A stretch of DNA of 64,000 nucleotides from contig CM055894.1 of assembly GCA_029582155.1 (NCBI GenBank), forward strand, positions 35,559,132 to 35,623,131, in the 5' to 3' direction. Position 1 is the stretch's first letter; the number at the start of each line of letters is the position of its first letter. The notes beneath the pieces were generated by a model. That model did no database searches. It was not told where the DNA came from and saw only the letters and a program-made list of their open reading frames with translations. Below, piece after piece: positions 1-12,743 of this stretch. This stretch comes from Panopea generosa. Its lineage: Eukaryota; Mollusca; Bivalvia; Adapedonta; Hiatellidae. Both the position numbers and the translations under genes were made by a program.

Positions 1-512
1 GATAAATGTGAAGCAGTAAATTGTAGATATACATGTAACTATAAACCATATTACATAAAATCAATTAAGTATTAAGTAACTTTTTGAATAAAAAGTATCA
101 CAGAATGCAATTATATACCACTGTTTTGGCAAAATCAACTTTAAAAAAGTTAATGATCTATCACAAAAAAATATTATATAGAAAACTATGGTAACTTTAA
201 TGAAATAAATGGCAAGTCTCAAAGGGGTGTTTAATAAATTCAACATTGGACATACATAATAGTGTGTAATATTCTTGGATTGCCCATAAAGCCAGAAGGC
301 TTATTTCCAATGAGGTTATTGGTACAATATTTACTAAGAGTGTGCATTACAAAATTGCAATTAAATTAAATAAACATAATATAAAGTTGAAGACTTTGGA
401 ATTCAGAAGCCACCACATGGAATGTTTCCATAATATATTTGCTGTTTACAAATATATTATTTCTTTCACAAATTTTGTATAAAAATGTTATAATTAAAAA
501 CATTGAGCATAT
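1..512. other. No gene; edge of the tandem array
   Basis: I see no coding signal here. The stretch around 285-365 (TTTCCAATGAGG..GGTACAATA) matches 24660-24730, so the window opens inside or next to the same repeat family that fills the first 31 kb. Confidence 0.5.
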
Positions 513-1511
513 CTAATCAACAATTGCAATAAATAAACTATAATATCCTAGCTCTGACAAATAAATAGGTCTCGACAGAACCTTTAAAGTGACTAATTTT
601 CTTATTTTTTTAATGTTAGCAGGCAATGCATTCCAGTCATTGATTGCACTGTAAAAGGAGGTTACATTATCTTTCCCATAGTATTTGGGTACACTAAAAT
701 TATATAAATTTGCCCTAGAACCATAAGAGTGCACATCTTTAACAAAAACGAAATTCTCTTTCATATTTGAAGGACACTTGTCATTTACAATTTTAATAAA
801 ATGGTTAAGACGTAATTGCTTATTTCTATTGTCTACATTTGATAAAGACATATCAGCAGTTTAGTTTTAAGTTCTTACAATTTGGGCAAATCACGCTCGA
901 AGTCTATTAAGCATATGCGGAAAAGTGTCTTGCTCAAGGACACCACACATAGCCGTGGTGGAGGATCGAACCCACGACCCTCCGACCATGGGTTCGGTGC
1001 TCTACCACTGGACCACACGCTCCACACTATCAGCAAGACTACCATTGTTGACACTTTTCCTAGGTCCCATACCATAAATGAATATAACAATTTTATTTTT
1101 ACAGATTTGGAGTTTGTTTCTTAACCCTTTGTTTAAGCTCGGGTACCAAGACGAATATGAATAGTCTAAATGACAGGACATAAGAGTAGAACATACATAG
1201 TTTCTAGTTTTAAAATCTAAGAACGTTGCTTGTCTATACAAAAGTTTAAAACGTGAATTTACCTTACTCACAATACTGTTTACAATAGTTTCACATGACA
1301 GCAACTTATCAATAGCAAGACCTAGATATTACACAGACTGTGTGAACACAATAATATGTGTATTGCAAACAATTTTAAAATCCTTAACTTGCTTTAATTT
1401 ACGTTTTGAGCTTAATATAACATACTGAGTTTTACCAAGATGTAGGGACAACCTTACCTGTACAAAGTCCTTTGGCACTATTGTTTCTAATATGGTCCAT
1501 TGAGTGGACAA
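513..1511 (-). mobile_element. 5'-truncated CR1/Jockey-like LINE, reverse transcriptase tail, broken
   Basis: Read on the minus strand, this is the C-terminal part of a non-LTR retrotransposon reverse transcriptase. From high to low coordinate it shows the block with SLHLGKTQYVILSSKRKLK (1510-1330), then YLGLAIDKLL, VNSRFKLLYRQATFLD and LDYSYSSWYPSL (1330-1100), and finally a tail with QLRLNHFIKIVN and the SFYSAINDWNALPANIKK motif (850-600), typical of the region after the RT thumb. It is dead: a TAA replaces the residue before YLGL near 1333, there is a stop and a frame change near 850-880, and a SINE is inserted near 1030. The palm motifs (FADD) are absent, so this is a 5'-truncated copy. 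The clade (CR1/L2/Jockey side) is inferred from the tail pattern only. Confidence 0.8.
905..1030 (-). mobile_element. tRNA-derived SINE nested in the LINE
   Basis: On the minus strand it starts with a tRNA-like head: A-box TGGTCCAGTGGTAGAG and B-box GGGTTCGATCC, spaced as in a pol III promoter. The body contains TGTCCTTGAGCAAGACACTT, a core shared by many metazoan SINEs. The head most resembles tRNA-Gly but has no clean cloverleaf, so it is not a tRNA gene. LINE coding sequence resumes on both sides, so the SINE inserted after the LINE. Confidence 0.8.
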
Positions 1512-2067
1512 GGCAAGTATCAGTAGAATATGAATTCCTAAAACCTGATTTTAAGTCAGTTGTCAACTAAGAAGTTCTCAAAATGACGAGTGTCAGATCC
1601 CATCAATCTCAACCTAATTTTGAAAATACTGCAAAATGCCGGGATATATACATATAATCGCATCGATTTATTCAAGTTACATAGGTATCTTCAGACTATG
1701 TAAAGTAAGATCAATTCGTTGACATGATATGTATCACATTATCACGCATATAGTATTGATGTAGTTATCGTGACCTTGAAATAAAATTAATTTGATAAAT
1801 AGTTACAGTTACACGTAGTACTTGTTTCTGTATGTAAATGTGTGTTGTTAGCGGCTCGATCTCGGTGTCTATCGGCGTTTCATGTCTTGCTGCCAATCCG
1901 CACATGTCTATATGTATATTTATATGTCTGTCTTGCTTTCTGTCCTACATAATGTTCACCATGTATTATCTGTGTCCGTGTGTGAACACATGCCGTTGCG
2001 TATCTGTCTCTATTTGATATGATGATGTTCTTATGACCGTTTATACTGTTTTATATTTGTTTCTCAG

Positions 2068-2144
2068 ATTTGTTGAATGAAGAACGTCGTCCTTTAACAA
2101 ATGAAGCGAATGAAAACATTCAACAAAATACTTATTGTGTCTGA
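2068..2144 (+). pseudogene. Candidate exon E1, copy 1, decayed
   Basis: After a pyrimidine tract ending TTTCTCAG, a phase-1 frame reads LLNEERRPLTNEANENIQQ and then runs to a TGA at 2142-2144. The donor seen in the copy at 8489 is deleted. The matching E2 acceptor at about 2207 is followed by unrelated sequence. I do not recognise the peptide. Confidence 0.4.
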
Positions 2145-3983
2145 TTGTCACATCAATCTGCGGGCATGCATAATTGATGGTGTATTTGCATATCTGATTC
2201 AGATATAGTTAAGGCAATTGCTATAGATTTTTTATGCGCTCCAGTTCCGCGCACAATGGAAAGCAATGTTGTCGAGATCAGCCAGTGTCACTACATGGTA
2301 TTATACTACAAATGACCCTATTTCGGATGCATCTGAAATGTGTCTCTTATATTATGTTCAATATATTAAATATGCATTCTGGTATGAAATAATTCTTTAT
2401 AGAAATTTAATCTAAATATAAGATATAATAGAAATCTTAATATTGATACAAATATGCTCATTTAGTATAAAAGCGTTAATTTTGCAACTGCAGTTTATTT
2501 AATGATGGCATACTTTGAGAGCTTTTTGTCTCAAATAACGCGGTAACATTCATTTTTATATTGATTGTCATTAGAATACGTATCAGAGGATATTTTGTGA
2601 GGTTTTAAGGAAATTCTATGCATACACTATATCAAAATATTAAAAAAACTCTATATTTTACTGCAAAATTGAAAAACAAGTGACACTATGCCAAAATGAT
2701 TTTGTTTTAAAAAACCTAAACAGTTAAATTCAAGCTTTTATTTACCATTTACATGATAATCATAATTACATGTATGCATCTGTGTATTAGTGTTAATAAA
2801 ATACTAGATTTATACAATTTTGAATATTGGTTTTACATTGCTTGTTAAATCTACATTTGTTCGCCAAATGTCGAGATCGGGTATATTTATGGGAAGGTAC
2901 TACCAAAAGGTCTGAAAGTTAACATGTGTTTTTTTTTCTTCTGATCTTTAATGAACATACATTAAACTTCAATACTGGAAAGTTTCATGAGATTCTATCC
3001 GTAGGAAAAATATGACAAAAACTATAGCAAACATCTTTCAACAAATTATCAGACATCTGAATAATAGTCAATGTCTATTTCCCTACCTATAAGAGTATGT
3101 CTAAAAGTTATGGTGCATTTTTATTTCAAATGCAAAATTCTGTACATATATAGTATCTATATTGATTAAGCATATTAAAGAAAAAAATCGACAGATATTC
3201 ATCTTTACAAATGCTACAAGATATTTGAATGGCATTTTTTGTTTAGAACTGACCCATTGACTGTCATTGTCTGAGTCAAATGTCTTATTGAATCGTTTAC
3301 TTAAGAAAGTGCATTTATTACAAAATGAATATATAATTAATTGACAGGTAAATATTACTTTCAATAATATAGTTTAGTACTGGTGCTTTACGATAAACGG
3401 AAAAAAAAGTTACGTTAAGCAGCTTGTATATATTACAATATAGCTACATGTATTTGCTTTTACTGGAGTCATAGATTTAAATAAGACTTCCTTGGCAATG
3501 GCTTTCGACTTAAAAAATCAACAGTTAGGTGAGACGTTTCAAAGTCATTACATTGGAATAGTTGATGTAACTATTCATCACGGTGAAGTAAACATATGCG
3601 TAATGTACAGGTATTAGCAAATTCAAACTGCCATACAACAGCAAGATTCAGTGCTAATTATTAAATATCGGTTGCTTTACAGTGCAATAAACAAATTAGT
3701 TTGCGCTCCAAATAACTGTATACACATAAAGTTAGAGAAACCAATCGCTTTGAGAATATTTCCTGGAAATCAGAAATTATTGCAGAAAGTTATTTTTTTA
3801 AAATATATCTTCCAACAGGAAGTTTTGTACCATTAATATAGAACGTGTCAAAACAAGTAATTGGACAATTACACTTCATAAGTGATGCATTAGGCTATTT
3901 GACACTGGTTTCATTGTCCACATTATCGTTTTTCAAAATCTTATATGGTGACGATGCAGTACCTTTAGGGTTCTTGGACAATT

Positions 3984-4312
3984 ACTTAACTAAATACAGA
4001 CACGCTTCTAACACAAACTGAACACACATCAGATAAACCACATAACTGTTACAATGCTTGCTTGGTAACACCAGAATACATAATTTAGGCTTAACTATAT
4101 TTCCTTGCCTATTCCAGTAAATGCACTTGTGTAAGTGCTTTTACATAATTAAAAAACATTGGAGTGCATGTAAAGCAACACAAATATATTCATTTATTTC
4201 ATATACAACATCATGTACAGGTACAAAGAGCAAGGAGGTACCATTCCATAAACATGATTCCGAGGAGTTCCATGACCGAAACTGATACACACGGAACAAA
4301 TAAAGTTTCATG
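3984..4312 (-). pseudogene. Minus-strand frame M, copy 1, broken
   Basis: On the minus strand a frame opens with MKLYLF, continues as FRSWNSSESCLWNGTSL, then EINEYICVALHALQC, and stops. It is a copy of the better kept frames at 9401-9640 and 23546-23821. The second half carries an extra ~50 bp relative to those copies. No function recognised. Confidence 0.3.
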
Positions 4313-4423
4313 TGATTGAGTTACTTCTAATTACTAGTTTGAACTGTGCATGCAAATTGTTCAGAATCATTATTAAGTTTGCTTTCATATATCAAAATTT
4401 AAGTTGGTCATCCCACTTCTTTG

Positions 4424-6337
4424 ACGATGGCAAAGAGGTCAGAGTTGTATTTTTTTATATAAATAAAGCCTTTGATAGAGTTTGGCACAAAGGGTTGTTG
4501 GCTAAATTGAAAGCAGCTAGTATATCTTGTCAACTTTTTAATCTTTTAACTGACTACCTTAAAGACAGACGCCGATGTGTTGTCATTCAAGGCGCGAGGT
4601 CTAACTGGAGACCAATTAAAGCCAGTGTTCCATAGGGATCTATATTAGGTCCTCTTCTGTTTTTAGTTGATATAAATGACATAGTATCTGATATTCACTC
4701 CAACATACGACTTTTTGCCGATGATACAAGCCTTTACTTTATAATTAATCATAATAATGATATCGTTAATGCTGCACAAACATTAAATTCTGACATAAAT
4801 AAAATAATTGAATGGTCAAATAAATGGCTGGTTACTTCTAATCCATCCAAAACAGAATCAATGCATGTAACTCGCAAACGCACTCAACCCATTCACCCCC
4901 TCCCCCCCCCCCCCCCCCCCTTTTATGCAGAACCAACAAATTATAAATGTGTCATCTCACAATCATCTAGGAGTATTCTTATCAAATAACTACATCTGGC
5001 ACTCTTATATTGACTTTATTAAGAATAAAGCTTGGTCTAGAATAAATATTATGAGAAAACTAAAATTTCAGTTGGATCACTAGAAACAATATACATGTAA
5101 TTTATAAGACCCTTATTGGAATATGTCAATGTAATTTGGGATAATTGTACAAATTATGAAAAATGTGAACTTGATAAAATACAGTATGAAGCTGCACGAA
5201 TAACAGCTGGAGTTACAAAACTTATATCTATCAATAACTTGAATTCTGAAGTAGGATGGGAAAGTCTTGAAACTCGTCGAACTAAACATAAACTTACTCT
5301 TTTTTATAAAATGATCCAATGAATGGTCCCACCATATCTATGTTCATTGGTTCCTTCTCTTACAAATGCAAGTTCCACGTACAACCTCAGAAATAATAAT
5401 AATATTCAAATTCCTTCTTCAAGAACAGCTCTGTACTAAAATTCCTTTATTCCTTCCGTTATCCGTGACTGGAACACTCTCCCACTTGAAACAAGACAAG
5501 CCTCTTCTCTGAATGCTTTTAAACATAAACTCGAAAATAACGAACCAAAAGTACCTAAATTCTTTTACATAGGTACAAGGAAATGCCAATTATTGCATGC
5601 CCGCCTCCGAACGAGTTGTAGTGCACTTAAACAACATCTATTTCTTAAAAACATTGAAGACTCCCCCCTGTGTACATGTGGACAAATAGAAAGTACAGTT
5701 CACTTCTTTCTCAGTTGTCACCTTTACTAGCATCAACGCATACCACTCCTGACATATGTCAGTGAGTTATGTACAGTTTCTTTAAATATACTTCTTTTTG
5801 ATGAACCACAACTCTCTTATGACAATAATGTTCAAATATTTGAAGCAGTTTACAAATACATTTTATCCACTAATCGTTTCTCCTGAACATGTAAGTAAGT
5901 CTGAAGAAATAACAAGGCTATTTCTATTTACGTGGTGAGGTCAGCACGTCTCCCAATTTCGTCCATGCCGTTCAAAACTTGTCCAAAATTGTTAACCGTT
6001 ATTATCATGTGAATTCAAATAAGTATCCATTACTTTAATCATTTAAGTCACCTTTCTTTATTTTTAATTACTCACTTCATTTTCTAAGTTTCTTAAATAT
6101 ATCAGAAACAATATTCCTAAAAGTTTGTTAAACATTTTTATTAAATATACTTTGAACTATGTTATATTCGTAATGGTAAGAGCATAAATCAAACTGTTGA
6201 TAATCTGCCAAATTTGTTCACAATTGATATATGTCATGGGAAATAACTTTATAAGATTTTATCTTCCGTTCTAATCCATATTTAAACCTAAACTTATATG
6301 TATATATGTACATTTGAATGAATAAATATGTTTAAAC
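4424..6337 (+). mobile_element. 5'-truncated Jockey/CR1-like LINE inserted in the array
   Basis: The plus strand encodes reverse transcriptase from the palm onward: KEVRVVFFYINKAFDRVWHK (4432-4490), GSILGPLLFLVDINDI, the catalytic RLFADDTSLYF (FADD at 4714-4725), then WSNKWLVTSNPSKTES, LGVFLSNN and EAARITAGVTKL. A TAG at 4633 replaces the usual Gln of PQGS. Frames shift around 4900-5100. The C-terminus (5536-5886) has CQLLHARLRTSCSALKQHLF and a CTCG..E..HFFLSC zinc-knuckle-like motif, ending at a TGA at 5884. Both edges are set by intact array copies: CCCACTTCTTTG at 4413 and AAGTGTGACTGG at 6339 are adjacent at 23925 and 26270. It is not mobile in this form. Confidence 0.85.
4902..4920 (+). 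repeat. Poly-C run, 19 bp
   Basis: Uninterrupted C tract inside the LINE, at the point where the RT frame is lost. Length is prone to sequencing error. Confidence 0.9.
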
Positions 6338-8264
6338 CAAGTGTGACTGGTTTAGAGTGGATCAATTTTAAATTTATATTCTTTGTAAACTTGTGAATGT
6401 GCTTTTGGAAGCATAATAGCGTGGCAAGTAGCATGGGTAATCATCTGAAGTTATCTATAGCATAAATTGTCGACATAGTGTTACCGTTAATCTTGGTATT
6501 GAAAATATCACGGTCGTTCAACCATCGGAATAAATATCTGACTGTGTCTAAACAAAATATATTTTCAATTTATATTTTTAAATCAATCAAAGACATTCTT
6601 CCGTGAACAATGAAGATTATTCATCAATTATATGAAGTTCATGATATTTGTTTCATATTCACTGTTTGTTTGCTGCAACTGTGCTTTTGAAAATGACTTC
6701 TTCTAAACAGTTGACTGCGATTATGTTAATATTACAATATGTACAATTATGTTAACTACGACTATGTATATTGAAATCTAATTGTTTTACTTTGCGGTTT
6801 TTCTCTGTACATTTGCCTTTAGTTATTATACAGCTAAACATGTTAGATTCATTAAGTACTAAGACCTATATCATTCTTTGCACTTGCTTTGTAATGGCAT
6901 CAGCAAAATCCTGCTTAAATAGGACTTATATCTGAATTGTACATCGATAGAAAAATGTATGCAGTAAAAGTAGTCCAGCTTTGTTTAGTCTGCTAAATTA
7001 TCCATTGTTAAATACCAAATAATTTTAATGGAAACATTCGAATAAAAGTCAACGTTGGACAACGGAAATTTAGTACCGATATATATATATGTGATATTCA
7101 ATTGGTATATTTTTTATTTTATATTGAAGCGGATTCCAATTGATCATATGGTGTAATTATTGCCTTTCCGTTATCTTACAAAAATTGTTTTTTGACCTGC
7201 GTAATATTCACATACTTTATACAATTGTACTTAGTGCCCAATTTATTATATTTCAATTTAGAAGCTAGAGAATAACTACACATTTATTGGTTAACAACGA
7301 AACACTTGTACAAACAAAACCATGAAGTTTTGGTATATCACTTTAATACAAATACAACTCCTTTTTAGATATTACAGACAAATCCGATATTTTTAACTGT
7401 TTTAGAGACTTTTCACAAAAAAATCTGTGTATATAACAATTGTTTTCAAGTACAGACCTTTTATTCATTTAGGTTTGCTACATTCCAATGTTTCGAACTA
7501 CGTTAATTTCACATATTTATTACCTTACGACTTAGTGTAATATTATATTTCTAAGATGCTCAAAATAATAACTACATATTCCGTGGTGTATTATGGACAC
7601 ACTAGTCGAAATATAACAATAACTAGAGTAGTACAGAACTATAATATATATATTTGTATTTATTTCATTTGTTCCGGAAACTGGCGATTTGTTGCTGTTT
7701 TTGAAATGTTTCACCCGATATTTAATATAGACGGGTTACAGAGACAATAACACGACACCAGTCGACTAAAAACCGGAACTATTTAATATACCAAATACAT
7801 AACTATGGGGATATTGTTGCAGAATTAATTGAAAATAAATCAATGATAGCACATGCACCAACGCATACTTATGTAAAAAACGACGGATCACAGCGATATT
7901 AACACGTCACCAGTCGACTAAAAACGGAAGTATTTATACTAACTATTAATACTCATACATAACTGTTTATACTACATATACAATTATGGGGATACTGTTG
8001 CAAAGCAGAATTTATTGGGGGAATTTCAATATCACATGCACCAACGCATACATGCATACATTATACCTAATACAGTCTTTGATTCTATAATAGCAGTGCA
8101 TTAATGAAGTCATAAGGTATCATATGAGACTGAAAGAGTGTTTGGTTCCAGGATCAACAATATTTTGATCGTAATTTTGATCATTAATCAATGATATGTG
8201 TTGTTAGTTGCATCTATATTACCTTAGTTAAAGGCATTATTAATTAGTCTTTGTATATATATGT

Positions 8265-8488
8265 GTGTTGTCAGCGGTTCGAGCTCGGCGTCTATCGGCG
8301 TTTTATGTCCTGCTGCCAATCCGCACATGTTTTTCTGTCTATTTCCCTCTCTGTCTTGCATATTTTACTGATGCCGAACGTTACGCTCTCCATGAATTAT
8401 CTGTGTCCTTTTGTCGGTGTGCATCTGTCTCTACTTTACATGATGTTGATCTTATAACCGTTGATATTATTTTGTATTTATTACTCAG
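8265..8488 (+). repeat. Leader block P of array unit 2
   Basis: Conserved block preceding E1, shared with 1850-2067, 13815-14037 and 18178-18377. In all four copies the frame after TTAG/TCAG reads like GSI..SIG...AAnPHMsIC for about 15 codons, but then diverges. It is pyrimidine-rich (TCTGTCTGTC) and ends in a good branch/acceptor tract, so I read it mainly as intron. Confidence 0.45.
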
Positions 8489-8560
8489 ATGGTTTGCCTG
8501 AAGAACGTCGTCGTTTAACAAATGAAGCGAATGAAGACATTCAACAAAGGAATGAAATCA
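8489..8560 (+). CDS. Candidate exon E1, 72 bp, best copy
   Basis: A 72-bp stretch bounded by TTATTACTCAG and GTAAGTTATT, close to ideal splice sites. In phase 1 it is fully open and reads GLPEERRRLTNEANEDIQQ followed by RNEI: hydrophilic, charged and helix-prone. It begins with two bases of a codon and ends with one, so it is a symmetric phase 1-1 exon. The next candidate exon follows after a 94-bp gap. Copies lie at 2068, 14038 and 18740. Function is not recognised. A chance alignment of splice-like sites in a repeat cannot be excluded from sequence alone. Confidence 0.45.
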
Positions 8561-8654
8561 GTAAGTTATTTAAATATTAAAAATGTTTGTGTCCGATTGT
8601 CACACCAATATGCGGGCATGCATGATTGACTGTGTATTTGCATATCTTATTCAG

Positions 8655-8728
8655 ATAAAGATAAACAAATTATCAGACACCTGAGTAATGGTCAATATCT
8701 CTATCCTTACATTGAAGAGTACGTCTAA
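8655..8728 (+). CDS. Candidate 3' exon E2, short form
   Basis: Follows CTTATTCAG in the same phase (two bases of a codon), 94 bp after E1. It encodes 23 residues including KQIIRHLSNGQYLYP and YIEEYV, then TAA at 8726. In the copy at 18519 the equivalent stop is a sense codon (TCA) and the frame runs on into a hydrophobic stretch, so the TAA may be a disabling change or an alternative end. Confidence 0.4.
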
Positions 8729-9400
8729 AAATTACGGTGCATATGTTTTTCAAATGCAATATTCTGTACATTAATATAGTATATATAATGATTAAGCATA
8801 TTAAATAAAAGTATCGACGGATATTTATCTTTATAAATACTACAAGATATTTGAATGTACATTTTATGTTCAGAACTGACCTATTGACCATTTAATAACA
8901 AAACTGAGTATACAGCTACATGTATTTTCTTTTACTGGAATCATCAATTTTAATAAGACTTCTTAGGGAATGTCTTTGACCCTAAAAACATAACAATTTG
9001 GTAAGACGTTTCAAAGTCATTACACTGGAATAGTTGATGTAACCATTAACCATGTTGAAGTAAAAATATGCGTATTGTACAGGTTTTAACAAATTCTAAC
9101 TACCATACAACAGCAAGATTCAGTGCTAGTTATCAAACATCGGTTATTTACAGTGCGATAATCAAATATTTTGGAACTCCAAATAATTATATACACATAA
9201 AGTCAACTAAAGCAGTCGTTTTGAGAATAGTTTCTTGAAATCAAAAACTATTGCAGACAGTCATATTTAAAAATATATTTCCAACAGGTAGTTGTGTACC
9301 ATTAATAAAGAATGTGTAAAGACTAGTGTTTGGAAAATAACACTTCATAAGTGATGCATTAGACTATATAAGTACATAGTTTCGTTCGTATAAAACTCTC

Positions 9401-9640
9401 TTATAAGGTGACAATGCAGTACCTAGGGTTTTTGGACAATTGTTGAACATAAAACAGACAGGCTTCTGACAAAACACACATCAGATAAACCACCATTACT
9501 GCAACAATGATTTCCTTGCCTAATCCAGTAAGTGCAATCGTGTAAGTGCTACATACAGTAAAACATCGGAGTGCAGCTACAGCAATACAAATATATTCAT
9601 TAAATGCATATTCATCTTCAGGAATAGGTACAAATCGCAA
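9401..9640 (-). CDS. Minus-strand frame M, best copy, unknown membrane-like protein
   Basis: A 79-codon minus-strand frame: MRFVPIPEDEYAFNEYICIA, a cysteine-containing segment, then a hydrophobic stretch KEIIVAVMVVYLMCVLSEA that could span a membrane, and LSKNP near the end. The frame continues upstream as NGTSL and, after a TAG, as FRSSNY, as in the copy at 23546-23821. Conservation of the reading frame between copies is the only evidence for coding. It overlaps, antisense, the 3' part of the plus-strand array unit, and both strands cannot easily be coding. Not a known family to me. Confidence 0.3.
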   Translation of the reverse strand: MRFVPIPEDEYAFNEYICIAVAALRCFTVCSTYTIALTGLGKEIIVAVMVVYLMCVLSEACLFYVQQLSKNPRYCIVTL

Positions 9641-9735
9641 AGAGGTACCATTTCGTAAATATGATTCCTAGTAGTTCGATGACCGAAACTCATACACACA
9701 AAACACAAATGTTGTTTCATATGATTGAGTTTTTA

Positions 9736-11460
9736 CTTACCACTTGTATGTACTATGCATGCAAAGTGTTCAGAATCATTATTTAGTCTGCTTCCATGTA
9801 TCATAAGTTGAGTAAGTCATCCCATTTCTTTGCTTAAGTGTGACTTGTTTGGAATTTAACAATTTTTAATTTACATTCTTTGTAAACACTTGTGAATGTG
9901 CTTTTAGAAGCATATTCACGTTGCCAGCTGCATGTGTACTCATTTGAAGTTAACTTAAGCATACAAACATGCCACCATTCTACCCCTAGTCGACATCATG
10001 TCGCCGCTAATCTTGGTATTGGACACTATTACAATAGTTCAACCATCGGAATAAATACATGACTGTGTCTTAGATAATAAATAAAATACATTCTCAAGTA
10101 AACAATGAAGATCATTCGTCAATTATATGAAGTTCATTATTCTAGTGTCACTTTCACCGTTTCTACATGCCGCAACTGTGCTTTGGAGGATAACTGAGAT
10201 GATAAATTACTTTCATAGATTAGCCAAAAGTTTAGAAATATATGAAATTCCCTATCATTTTTCACTCATATAAAGCTATCAGTTCATGTATGTAAATTTG
10301 TCCACCTTGCCCAGATGTGTTGCATGGATAGTGTATCTATGGTTTGCATTGTAGCTAGGCGCATTCGCCGTAGTCTGTACATTTATATATTGGTTATTCA
10401 CAAAAAGTTATCTTCACATATATATACAATTATTTATATATGATTATATATGACTTATTTGAATGTGTAAATAAGTTAAATACACGGCATCAGTTTTCAT
10501 TCATTTTGGTACACGATGTAATAGTTTGAGTAGACACAACAATGCAATTAAAACGATTATCAGTATCTCAATTCTGAAGAAACCTAAAAATGTATGTCAC
10601 AGGGGAAATAATCGCTATAATCGTATAGAACTGATTGTTTTTGTTTTTGTTCAACAACATTTGTCATCTGATATAAAGTTTCCGAGGCTTCAATGAAAAA
10701 GTGTTATCAAACAGACAAAACGATTCTACAAAAGAATGTTTACTTCACTTTCATGTTTATATTTAGGATAGTCTCATAATAACTTCAAATGACCATTTTC
10801 GTTCTCAGTATTTTTGTAGAGCTCCAATTGTACAAAATGTTGATATAAATATGCGTTGTCATGTTTTGCATGCATGTGGCACAGGATTCAGCCAAAGAGA
10901 TTTTTTCTTTAGTAAATATAATGTCAGTGAACGTTTCTCTTGTGAATATATGATGCATTAAACTAATATAAACTTATATAAACAGTGATCGCAAACATGC
11001 AATTTAGTTTAGTTGCATTATCATCTTGTATTACCTAATATTGAGTTCACACGTGGCAATATTATAAACTGTGTAGAAAATGTTTAATGAAATATAATTA
11101 TGTTCTGCTGTTTATCAAAGACATAAGTAACTGTTTACGGATGTTCTTTATTTGGAATTTATTGTAGATATTTTACGTCCGTGTTGGCATTAATGCAAAG
11201 TTGAGATATTTGAAACTTATTTCCATGTCATCGATCTGGTATAGAAATTACAAATTAAACACGCTATTTATAGAATTTGATTGGTTCCGAATGTTTGATA
11301 AAAATGAAATGTCAATTTAAACCAAACTAATATTAGTTATATGAAGTTATATGAATTTCATTTACGTTATATCGAAAACGAGAATTTCTACAATAATAAA
11401 ATATAAAGTACAGTATTTTTTTGTGTAATATATATAATAGATTGTATTAAACACACACTT
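9736..11460. other. No gene seen
   Basis: AT-rich sequence. 9740-10190 continues the array unit and matches 23830-24290 (for example TCGACATCATGTCGCCGCTAATC). From 10200 to 11460 I see no coding frame, SINE or tandem repeat. Confidence 0.5.
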
Positions 11461-11742
11461 TCTGCATTTTACCTAATGAGTGTCTGGCCGACATTATCAA
11501 GTATTAGAGTAACAGTCTGCTGGTGATATTGATGCAATACCACGCAAAGCACGAACATGCGATTTCGTCGGGCATTGGTATCTACGTGCCATTTGATCTG
11601 AGACGACCTGCCAATTAAATACGCAGATAATCTTACCGAAATTGGTTCCAGCGACGCAATTGTCCTTAGAATTTTTTTTAAAGATAAACTGACGATATCT
11701 AAGTAAACAATACATTGTATTGACATGATTTATTGCGTATGT

Positions 11743-11812
11743 TATAAAACACCATCACGTGGCCAGTGCGCGGAGCGAAAGTCGGTGTCGAGTTAAGTCA
11801 ATTTTCACAATG
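11743..11812 (+). promoter_or_regulatory. Candidate promoter, TATA plus CACGTG (copy 1)
   Basis: TATAAAAC at 11743-11750 and CACGTGG at 11756-11762 are followed by a locally GC-richer stretch (GTGCGCGGAGCGAAAGTCGG) and an ATG at 11810. The same arrangement with the same 13-bp spacing occurs at 15956. Each lies 0.8-1.0 kb upstream of an E0 exon. TATA and E-box matches are short, so this is an inference from conservation and position. Confidence 0.4.
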
Positions 11813-12184
11813 ATTTACATTTTAAACAATGCACTATCTATCACCTAACCCATACAGACTAATTTGAATATATAATCACGGTGGCAAACACACGTGACCT
11901 AATCGTATGGAGCGGTGTAAAAACGGAGGAAAAGTGTCCATTTAGATACTTTTTACCTGATAACTGTCTTAATATTGCATTTAAATTCACGAAATGAAGA
12001 CGAACGCTGCTTTTGTATAGAGATGAATCTTCGGTGCTATCAAGTTACCATGTAATACTCGTATTTTTGCGAAATATTTCTCGAATGTTCAATAGATCCA
12101 TAGAATCTTAGGTATAAGGGAGTTTTCAATTACATATATGTCTGTCATGGAAACAAATAACACAAAAATCTCAATAGTTGACGT

Positions 12185-12312
12185 ATCTGCAAGTAGCTGG
12201 CAATCTTTCCCATTTAAGTTTTGAGAGCGAGCGGTTCTCGAACCTTAGAAGTGACAGATAAGTGATCTTAAGACGATACCTTAAACCACTCGGCCACGGA
12301 GGACACTCTGAA
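12185..12312 (-). mobile_element. tRNA-Leu/Ser-type SINE, truncated
   Basis: On the minus strand: A-box GTGGCCGAGTGGTTTAAGG, B-box AGGTTCGAGAACCG, then the start of the bivalve-type body (CAGCTACTTGCAGA) before the copy ends. Copies of the same insertion, in the same array position, occur at 16335-16545 and 17370-17590. Confidence 0.75.
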
Positions 12313-12524
12313 CTCAAAACATTTTAGTAAAATACAGAATGGCTAGGAATATAACCGACTACATATTCTTGTTCCTTTCCATTTGAAATAAGTAAAATAC
12401 CATATAAAGAAAATGTATGTGTCCTCTTCGTTTCAGTAAATATTTTTGAAAGCAATCAATAAATAACTTCCATTCCAATATATTTTGTCTTCGTATAAGT
12501 TACCTTTTATTTATTTTGTATCAG

Positions 12525-12557
12525 ATTGTGTAAAGATATGTAAATGCAACAAGGATG
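12525..12557 (+). CDS. Candidate exon E0 variant, 33 bp
   Basis: Bounded by TTTTGTATCAG and GTGAATAT. The phase 1-1 frame reads CVKICKCNKD. Flanks align with E0 at 16719-16772 (both continue into GAATATACTCTATTTTTTAC or its equivalent), so it is an E0 copy that lost 21 bp, which preserves phase. Cysteines are unusual compared with the acidic E0 peptides. Confidence 0.3.
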
Positions 12558-12743
12558 GTGAATATACTCTATTTTTTACACATAGATTATACGTACATGT
12601 ACTATGTTTATTTACGAGTTTAAGAGTAACACTTTATAAGTTTATTATATATAAAATGTTTAAGGTAACATCATAGAATAATCAATAAATAACTTCAATT
12701 CCAAAATATTTAGTCGTAGTAACCATTAATATATTTTGCTCAG

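Noticed and set aside
11469..11726. Two overlapping minus-strand frames (about 72-85 codons) that faintly recall transposase N-termini
   Set aside because: No clear motif such as GRP or a DDE residue, and partial duplication only with the promoter block; too weak to call.
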